Shown here one piece after another: positions 55,198 to 64,000 of a stretch of DNA of 64,000 bases; within the stretch, counting starts at the first letter, position 1; the number at the start of each line of letters is the position of its first letter. The position numbers and the translations under genes were made by a program. A model generated the notes under the pieces. It saw only the letters and a program-made list of their open reading frames with translations, did not search any database and was not told where the DNA came from. The stretch is from Stictocephala bisonia. Taxonomy: Eukaryota; Arthropoda; Insecta; Hemiptera; Membracidae. Location: NCBI GenBank assembly GCA_035578905.1, contig JAQJVL010000565.1, forward strand, positions 156,001 through 220,000, in the 5' to 3' direction.

Positions 55198-57900
55198 TAT
55201 ATTAAGTTTACAATTAAAACAAATTATTATCCACGTTAAATAAAGTATAACTCTAGAGTTAATGTTACTTAATTACAACTTATTACACCATTAAACTAGA
55301 ACGCTTAAGTTTAATGAGTTCAATCTCAAATGAAATCCAAAAGAAATACTGACAATACAATCCAGACAGTAGACTAGTCTGAGATCTAAGATATCTACTT
55401 GGATTGATTTATCGGAGTAAACATTGATTGAGATTTGACTTGCGATTGTGATTTAGCGTTTACTCTGAATTGTCCTCATTAATGTTGCAGTAGGTTATTA
55501 GACATGGCAAACTCAGGTGTCGCTGACGTGTATAATGTACCCACACATTCAATAGTGATTAGCGATATATGGGGGTTGTTCATATGCAAGTTCCTCGAGA
55601 TAAAAAATTGTAATTTTAGCAAATCAGAGAGATTCGTATAGGCTGACATTTAAAAACATTAATTTCTTGACATTTCTCAGTTTCTATATTCTGGAAACAA
55701 GCATTTTTAAAAAATCAAAGCGTAATCTCGTAAGAGGACTTACACATTTATGCTATTTGAGACAAATATGAGACTGAGGGGACAGTCATCATAAACAGAC
55801 TGCCAAAATAAATTGCAGTATCATTATCTTTAAGGCATTTAAAACTCGTCTGACCACGATTTTTATTGCAGAATCATCTAAAGTACAGATAGTTTCATGA
55901 TATGACTAGAAGACAATAGAACTTGATGAAGAACCAATGACTAAGTGATTTGTCTATTTCTGAATTGTTTATTTATTACATACCTAGATATGTAAGTGAC
56001 GAAGAAAAAACATTAGAATGTATGTTTGAAAGTTGGAATACAATTTACGTAAATTTTACTTACAGTAAAATAATAATAGTTGGTATCATACTATGACTTT
56101 CAATCAGTATAGACTAGACATTTCGAGTGAAAGTCTAAATATATTGTGTCTGAGCAGGTTTAATATGAAATTTATTGAACAAATGTGTTAGCATTTAAAC
56201 TTTAAAATCGAAAACTTACGTCTACCTCAATTAAACGTATTTACTACCAGTTGTTACTGTTAAGTAAATATCCTCCTAACAGCATTATGAAAAAGTTTTT
56301 TTTTTACACTTTTATAGCTATAACTGATAAATAACACGTTCTAATACGATTAGAATTCTTTCACATATTTAAAATACTTTTTATTTTAGACCAAATAACA
56401 CATATTGAGCAATAAAATATATTTATTTTTTATTTTTAAATACTCTTATAACTGAATACTGGTATTTATAAGAATTGTTAAACTTGCTATATATAATGTA
56501 TTACATTACTTTAATGCAGGCAGAGAAAACCGAAGTTTATTTTTATTCAGTTTTTGATCTTGATTTTTATTATTTGGTGGTTAACTTATTGTTTTAATAT
56601 TCGTATGTTTCAAATTGCCTGAATTAAAAACAAATATTGTAAAAAATCTAAATTATTTCTCACAGAGTCACTTCTTTAAAGTCTTCATAATTCCCTGTAA
56701 GCTTAGGAACGGTTTGTACACTTAAAAAACTTGATTCCAGAAATAGCCCTATGGGATTCTTGCGAGAAACATTATATTTCTTATCTGCGCTCCTCCACTA
56801 TTGCTGCCTGAGCTAATGTATATTGTGTCTTTATACTTTTAACATTATATCCTAAACTATTATGTTCTGGAAAATTAATGTTAGTGGATATAAAGTTAGA
56901 CTTTGAGAGTGTCAAATAAGGAGTAAATGACAGTTTAGAATGAGTACGGGTTGTACATTTTCTGTAGTTATTTTAACTATTCACTATTAAGTCATAATAT
57001 ATAATTATATGAAGGCGAGTCACCATCATGGCTCAGTCCTAAGTTTGATTACGAAGGTTAATAATTATCCATTCTGTAAGTACTATCCGAAACATTTGTC
57101 AATTTTGAGAAAATTTCTAAAAATAACATTAAAACAATTTTCGAATATAACACATGCAGTAATATAATCTAAAATAGTGCATACGTTTCTACAATCCACA
57201 TATTGAAGGGTTATATGATGCTTTCAGCATCCTTAGAAACCTGCCACAATCGTTATAAAAATCCTTCGCTGTAAAGCCTGTTTACAATGCTGGCGTATCT
57301 AACCCCTAGGTCACATACAAAGTGCAGGCAAACAAATGGATCTCTTGAGTGACAAGAATATTCTGGAACTTTTAGAACTTTAGCCATTACTGAACCAGTG
57401 TGGCCATTAAGCACTCTGTAAAAATAGCGAGTTAGTCATTAATAGGGCGATGAGTAAGTTCCCCCACTGGTTATCAACATAAACTATCTACAATGCTCCA
57501 CTACTCATAAACTAACCAATGACGTTTACATCCAAAACATGTTGTGAGATAATTGTTTATTGTAAGCATCTCTTAAAGAAATAAACTGTTAAAGACTGCT
57601 AAGCTATCAATTTATTTAAAGTAATATCTTGGAAATATGATACATTTAAGTAATATTGTTATACGTTTAATATTATGAAACAATTTTTGAACGCAAATTT
57701 CTTTCAAAAGTATATTTTGCGAAATGTAGGCGAATAGCTTTTTTTTAGTCCTAAAAATCACTAAGCAATGCTAAGTTAATAAAAAGTATGTATCACTTAT
57801 AAAATTTTAATACTATATTTTAATTAAGAACGTTGGGGCAATATTCTTAATTAAAATATTATATTAAAATATTTAATATAATATTTTAATAATTATATGG
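55198..57900. other. AT-rich spacer
   Basis: No coding region or transposon domain recognised. An inverted repeat ATTTTAATTAAGAA / TTCTTAATTAAAAT lies at about 57818-57860. Confidence 0.55.
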
Positions 57901-57913
57901 CCAGGTATATTGA

Positions 57914-57914
<1 letters not shown>

Positions 57915-57962
<48 letters not shown>
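57915..57962. repeat. (TA)n microsatellite
   Basis: About 46 bp of uninterrupted alternating T and A. Confidence 0.95.
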
Positions 57963-57965
<3 letters not shown>

Positions 57966-60900
57966 GGGAATTTTTATTTTCTAATTCAAAATTAGACATT
58001 CAAGACTAACATTTTTGAATTAATATGACAATTGTAAATACACAAAGCATTTGCACTAAATGAAGTGAATCCTCATTACATACCGCTGCTAGTGATTATG
58101 TAATTAATTCAACTCAATTAACGATGGAATAGTGAAACAAATATTACAGTAGGAAGGATGACTGGAGTGAGGTAAATAAAACAATTAGACGGTAATTGTC
58201 TGGATCCTTTGATGGCTGGGTCTCTGGTAATTACAGTAAATGGAGACACCGTTTGACTTGGTAATTAAACTCTATCTTGAAACCCAATAATGTTAATTTC
58301 TCACGTGACCAGAAATTATGTTTTTCACAATTACTGATAAGTTACTAAACCCCACTTTGGTATTGGCAGTGATTAAAACATATGAAATAGCATAATAATG
58401 TAATTAATTCTTTCAGAAATATCACTAAATATAAAATAACCTGGTTGTAGTATAAATAGTACATTGACTAAGATCATATTGATAGTTCTAAATTTTACCT
58501 TACTAAATTAGCTTAACTTTTGAAAGTTTTCCGAAAAATTTAAATGCAGTATATTGCAGCCAAAAGATAACCACCACATATAATATTTATCTACATATGG
58601 TTTGTTTATATATACAAAATATATGATGTTGTAGGAACTCAATTGTTTTATAACAAAAGTAATTTTTAAATTACAAAGATTCAATAGTAGGCCTATATAT
58701 GATGACATTTATTATACAATATCAACATGAATTTGAATCTAAACATGCAATATCATAATGTTAATGTAGATCAAGCGCATTACTGTAAATGTTGCATTAT
58801 GTTGATTAGCTACGTTCTCAGACAACATAATGAAAAGTTCAAAGTATTTATTACATCTAAAAAAGTACATGTACAAGGATTTAAATATATATCTAAGAAA
58901 AATCCATTAGAACATAGTTTTGTTTACTTAAGTATTAAATCTATGGAGGTTTTCCAAAGGATATAAGTATGTTAAATTCATAATATATTACAAAATATAT
59001 AATTGTCAAACTTGTATATTTAATATAAAGATAAACTGATATGTATAGAATGGAAAAACTCTACATGAAGTATTTTGAAGCTAAATTACATGTCCAAAAA
59101 AAACTTTTCCATTTGCAAGTAGGTTCACATAGGTTGCAATACTTGCACTGCAGTGTAGTTAAGTTGATTTGTTGTTACTTAAATACTTTCCTGAATCAAA
59201 TACTAGCAAAATCTGTGACTAACGCTTAGTATTTGATGATATAAGGGAGAACAAGGATGAACCACACATCTCTATAACTCGGTTTTTATAGAGTAACCAA
59301 ACCTAACTTTAATGGCAGGTCCTCTCTGAACAATTTTGAATGTCCTAAGATATTAACTGTTGTTGAGTTCTTCTAAATAGCTTTAAACTATAAATCTTAA
59401 GACACTAGGACTATTTATAACTATTATACAATTTGAAAAAGCCTTGTTGATGATGTAAGTAATGAAACAATAAAATTGATTGCACATTTACAAATCCTCA
59501 GGAACTTTGTTGCTAAAAGTCTAAGATCCTGAAGAAAACAACGTTAGGGAGTATGAGAGACGCTGATTGTGCAACACTAGAGTCCCAACTGAATATGCTG
59601 TTAATTATCTGTAAAAAGTAATATTAATCTCAAGAACGGGTATTAGAAATAGATGACATCACGGCATCAGACTATTTACAATAACATCACATTATTTACC
59701 AATAAACTAACATCTTTGACAGCATGAATACCTTTTAAGAGGTCACTGTTTTGCTTCGTTGGCTGGTCCCTGGTGACTGACTTGTAGTGGAATGAGCAAG
59801 CCAATGTAGCAGAAGTAAACACTTAGCAGGGTAAAAGATTTACCTTATTATCACTAAACAACTTGCAACCTCGTTGTATAAAACTTAAAATTAAATAAAA
59901 AAAATATCAAACCTAGTCTCGTGATAATTTTTATAGTTTAGATGATACTTTATTAATAAATAATATGTATTATTATGAAATGAAGGCATTTTAAAATTCA
60001 AATTAGTATCATCCCAGCATTGAAATATCTTATGAATATTGACTAAATAATTAGTTGAATTCTTTATTATCGTTTATGTAATAGCGTTTAACATATAAAC
60101 TCGACTCTTAGATACATGGGGTTAACATTATGATGTTAAAATATATAAAAAATATTGATAGAGTAATGAATGTCCGTTAATCATTAAGGTTCACATTTTA
60201 CACCACTAAGCACGTACGTAAGTTAAATGATATGTACTATTCAACAACAACTAAAAAATATATGGTTCCAAAGAATTGGCACAAACTTTTCCCCATATTA
60301 AACAGTAAACCTTTAATATTTTGATAATTACCAGTTTGATTCCCAAATATATATATTTTTTTTCTATAGCTAAAAAATATTCAAATCAGAGATATGTAAT
60401 TTTTACTTAAATATTTTTAATTGTAATCGACATATTTCTTGAAAATTTAATCAAAATAGTTTGAGCCATTTTTAGAAAAATAAATTTTTGTTAATATTTT
60501 GCCATACAAATAAAAATAAAATTTAAAAAAAGTTAAATAGTTTTCTGGAGATGTACGCTAAATGTATGCTAAATACCAAATTTAATACAAATTTATGCAT
60601 CCGTTTGGTCTCCAGTGAACTGCACATACACACAGACAGACCCGCTACGGACACCAACATTTTTTTTCGTAAATACAACTGTTTTGGGTTGAGTGGACAC
60701 TAAAATGGATTTTCAGACCAACTTGTAAATAACATATTTTAGGACGTTCACAATACTTTCTGTACGCTAACGTACATGGAAGAAAGTAAAAAAAAAACAT
60801 TGAACAGAACCTAACGTTTACAAAAGTCATGCAAATGGCTTATTAATTATGTGTGATCCTGCATAAAAACATTCTTTTATCGTACTTCATGGTTTGTATT

Positions 60901-61340
60901 TTATTTTATTTAAAGCCAAGTTAACAATGGGTCCTGAAAGTTAGTCATCTTTAGATTGTACCATAAGTTTATTAATATAATTAGAACAGCTGTTTCACGA
61001 TCTTGCAATTATATTATAACGACTCAGATACTCAGAAACTTAATAACTAAGTTTTAGTTTCTTTTTCTTTAAACATCCAATGGATAATTTGTCAGAAGTT
61101 TGTACTTTGCAGGAGACATAAATCATCAATTAGCTAGTTCTTATATTATATAATAATTAAACCCATAAATATACAGATCATATAATAATTAAACCTATAA
61201 ATATCCAGCACTATAAATAGTTCTCATTCATGTGAGTAGAATAGCAGCCATTACATAGAGAATGTTAAGAGAGTGCATGTTGAATATTTACCTCTGTAAA
61301 AAACTAACGTCATTAAATACTAAAACTTATACACATAGAA
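57963..61340. other. AT-rich spacer with transposon-like scraps
   Basis: No gene found. About 60560-60800 contains ATACACACAGACAGACCCGC after CATCCGTTTGGTCTCC, a wording I associate with dispersed insect repeats; nothing more can be said. The short open frames at 58727-58966 and 59041-59229 show no coding character. Confidence 0.4.
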
Positions 61341-61345
61341 ACAAC

Positions 61346-61530
61346 CTTTACATCAGTTGTCATGCAATAAGGAACAAAGAAGCTGATAGAACACATGGCA
61401 TTTTAGTAACGGCTCGGCTATTATAGTGACCAGTAATATAGACTTTACATCAGTTGTCATGCAATAAGGAACAAAGAAGCTGATAGAACACATGGCATTT
61501 TAGTAACGGCTCGGCTATTATAGTGACTTT
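61346..61530 (+). repeat. 97-bp tandem duplication
   Basis: CTTTACATCAGTTGTCATGC starts at 61346 and again at 61443, identical for about 85 bp. A third start, CTTTACATC, appears at about 61528 and then diverges. Confidence 0.93.
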
Positions 61531-61699
61531 ACATCCAGAAGGTGCTATCAACCAAATTATTTCAATCTCTTGGAGAGGTATAGAAACTAGCCGAATCGTT
61601 TGTACCTGTGGTAGCTGGCAAGACTCATTAGAAACTGTTAAAGGGTGCGCTCAGTGCCACGACGTGGGTACGGATAACACACAGAAGATAAGAAAGTAA

Positions 61700-61810
61700 T
61701 AGCTCAGAAGGTTCATCTCAATCCCACAAAAATATCCGACTTGGCTATATTAGCTCTCAATACAAGCAGGGCTTTTGAGGACCTACAACTTGTTGGTCTG
61801 GACTAATGTC
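61700..61810 (+). mobile_element. Possible LINE RT scrap
   Basis: The frame at about 61745-61800 reads ILALNTSRAFEDLQLVGLD, similar to the LINE RT box (L-D-S-KAFD-V---GL). It is too short for certainty. Confidence 0.3.
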
Positions 61811-62163
61811 GATCGGTCCGAGACTAGTACCTTTTGACAAGCAATTGGGGGAAAGGGGGATGGGGTAGTCACTATGTCACCATCAGAATATGTGAGTTCT
61901 AGCACTGTTGTTGTTATCTGAGATAGAGGTTGAGGTGTATTTCAAACTGTGTATATAACTTTCTTGTCCACCTGATTGTGGTACTTCCAGGCATCTTTTT
62001 ACTTGTGATTGTATTCCTCGTGGACCACACACTTGTGGCAAACATTTGGTGTGAAAAATAACATGTGATCGAAGTCCTGTGCCGTTTAAATAATTTTAGA
62101 GGTCATTTGAAGGGTTGCTTAATTGTCTTGGCGTTTACAGTCAATATATTATTGACATGTTAC

Positions 62164-62211
62164 TGTGATGTTTCATGTACTTTCTGTACCTTCCGTATAT
62201 GAAACATCACA
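62164..62211. repeat. 13-bp-stem inverted repeat
   Basis: TGTGATGTTTCAT at 62164-62176 and its exact complement ATGAAACATCACA at 62199-62211. Confidence 0.85.
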
Positions 62212-62239
62212 CGGATTGGTTGTTAACAATCAACTATAA

Positions 62240-62345
62240 TTAGTATTAAACCACCCGCCCTTATATTCAGTGGTGTTGACCCACCCACCCATGCACGTTC
62301 ATTGGTGTTGAATTACCCACCCACCTATGCACGTACAGTGGACAC
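62240..62345 (-). repeat. Dispersed CCACCCACC/CACGT repeat, three copies
   Basis: CAGTGGTGTTGACCCACCCA then CCCATGCACGTTCATTGGTG, then TTGAATTACCCACCCACCTA and TGCACGTACAGTGG. In reverse complement these match the GTACGTGTA-GGTGGGTGGG words at 5022-5090 and 16157-16290. Confidence 0.55.
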
Positions 62346-62579
62346 ATCACCATGTGTTAAGCCATACCACCACATCTCACCTACTGGCTTTGCAGACTAA
62401 CCTCACGTCCATCGTCGATGATTGTATGAACCTTCTTGTCCACTGCCTAACCATGGGATTTCTCTGGTTTTACTGGCTCCTCGGAACAACTAACGTTCGT
62501 GGGGGTTGTAGGCCCACGTCGCTTATTGTTCATTGGTGCCTACAACACTGACTGCTACACGTTAACTAACTACTTACAC

Positions 62580-64000
62580 ACCGTATACTGAGACCCCTCC
62601 CCCCCACCAAAGCTGGTAAGCGTGCCAACCGGGGGATGGCTCAAAACAAGTCGAGCGATGGGATCACGGGTGGCAGTTGGAGGGTCAAAATAAAACTCGG
62701 CAGCTGAGCAAAACTAGTTTATTACCAAAGAGAACAAAAGTTAACCGAACAAAAAAACGGCAGAAGGCCACAATATCAATTCGCACTTCAATAAATAACA
62801 ATAAACACTAAAATTAACAAGATAAGACACAAAAGCTACAAAAAAACAACAAACTCAACAAATACCAAAATTACCAATTAACAACTACATGGCCTATCTG
62901 CAGTTTAGCCGGAGACCCCCAAAACGTAAGATAAATTTAATGCCCACATAAAAGTGAAAATTTAGAACCTTTGGATCACAACACTTAAACCGGCAATTTA
63001 GCCCACACATCCCTTGATTCCACCGATGCCAGGGAGTAAGCCGGAATCCCTGGGCAGCTCCGTATAAGAAGTTACAGAAAGCACAATAATCCCCTTTTGG
63101 TGAGTTTAAAAATTAAACAATTTAAAAAAATATATAACACGGTACCGTTCTATTATCCCCTGACATCAATAATACCAAACATGAAATAAATACATAAATA
63201 ACTAAATCACTAGGCCTAAAGCATAAAAATAAATAACAACACAATTTAACAATAGGGACCTAACAAATATAAAAATCTAAAATATCTAACAAGGGTAACA
63301 AGAAAATAAACTAATTAAACTAAATAACAACAAATATTTACAGTAAAAGTTCTTGGTATGTTTTAACAGTGTTACTCCTTTAATAAAAAAAATATATAAG
63401 TCCCCAATGGCTGTGTTGCATAAAATCACTTTGTCCATTCAGTATTAGGCCTAGGCCACATAAATATATCAACAAACATTTTTTTTCTTCTTTTTTCTTA
63501 TTATCAACCCCCAGCTCAGCCGCCGGGAAAAACAACATGGAAAACACTGACCTGAGGACAGAAGACTTATACCACAAAGAAGTAGGGAGGGCAGAGGGCA
63601 CAGCCCGCTCAATCACATGGTCCCCAGGCCAGGCTCGCAGTGTGGTAGGTGGAACTTTGCCCGGACGACAGGCTGAGGGTGAAACGTCCTACTCAAGGAC
63701 CCTGGACTGTAAGGCAACACCACAGCACATTAAAAACAGTCCAGCCACAACAACAAAAATACTACACATAACACCTAATACACGAAATGGCAACAAAACA
63801 GGAACAGACAAAATTGTACATGATTAAAGCACACTAGAAAATGTAAGATTACCTTTAGGCTATGAATAATTATGTTGGCAAACTCAGATTTAAAACCAAT
63901 TACAAGTTAACAAATTACCAAAGAATAAATTACGTATATGAACTAAAAATGACAAACTGAAAACTAGGCTATGGATACAGGAGCAATAGGTTATAACATG
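62580..64000. other. A/C-rich strand-biased region, possible antisense transposon
   Basis: From about 62690 to the end the + strand is unusually rich in A and C and poor in G and T runs (many AACAAC, AACACT words), unlike the rest of the window. It includes GC-richer blocks near 63000-63075 and 63520-63710 with short open frames (63537-63827 +) that I do not recognise. No RT, integrase or terminal repeat seen; the region runs off the window. Confidence 0.35.

Overview
The window looks like an AT-rich insect nuclear genome, possibly hemipteran (my impression from repeat style, not demonstrated). Supporting signs are GT-AG introns of 1-8 kb, dense transposon relics of insect type (Jockey/CR1-like LINEs, Penelope-like, pogo and mariner elements, a tRNA-derived SINE) and many minisatellites. 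There are no bacterial operons, ribosome binding sites or CRISPR arrays.

The main gene is on the + strand. It is the 3' part of a TRIM-NHL gene, best matched from memory to Drosophila thin (tn/abba; relatives TRIM32 and C. elegans nhl-1). I could chain eleven exons with fully matching splice phases: 2640-2970, 10662-10760, 12749-12841, 20852-21128, 22911-23112, 29541-29774, 33254-33420, 35643-35783, 37025-37165, 38283-38500 and 43139-43352. Together they give about 705 codons ending in a stop. The first six encode a Ser/Arg/Asp/Glu-rich disordered linker. The last five encode a complete six-bladed NHL propeller that ends right at the C-terminus. The RING, B-box and coiled-coil exons expected for this family would lie upstream of base 1.

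The introns hold nearly everything else. Intron 2971-10661 has LINE reverse-transcriptase relics, a roughly 400-bp-arm inverted repeat and 34 copies of a 46-bp repeat. Intron 12842-20851 has two Penelope-like fragments around a Mutator-like transposase remnant, a three-copy repeat with poly-C, a 38-bp perfect palindrome and 37 copies of a 53-bp repeat. Intron 23113-29540 has a 56-bp x17 and a 45-bp x17 array. Intron 29775-33253 has a structurally intact pogo/Tigger-like transposon with a 529-residue transposase. Smaller introns carry 39-bp, 26-bp, 23-bp and 84-bp arrays, and a SINE lies just before the last exon.

Downstream of the NHL gene (43353-64000) there is a degenerate LINE on the - strand, split by (TA)n tracts and a Penelope terminal scrap. 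After it comes a Ser-rich coding exon (50178-50940) of unknown gene with its own poly(A) signal. Then follows a 3.08-kb mariner-type element with long terminal inverted repeats and a decayed transposase interrupted by another LINE 3' end. The final 9 kb is AT-rich intergenic or intronic DNA with small repeats and, at the end, an A/C-rich strand-biased stretch. All similarity statements are from reading and memory; no database search was possible.
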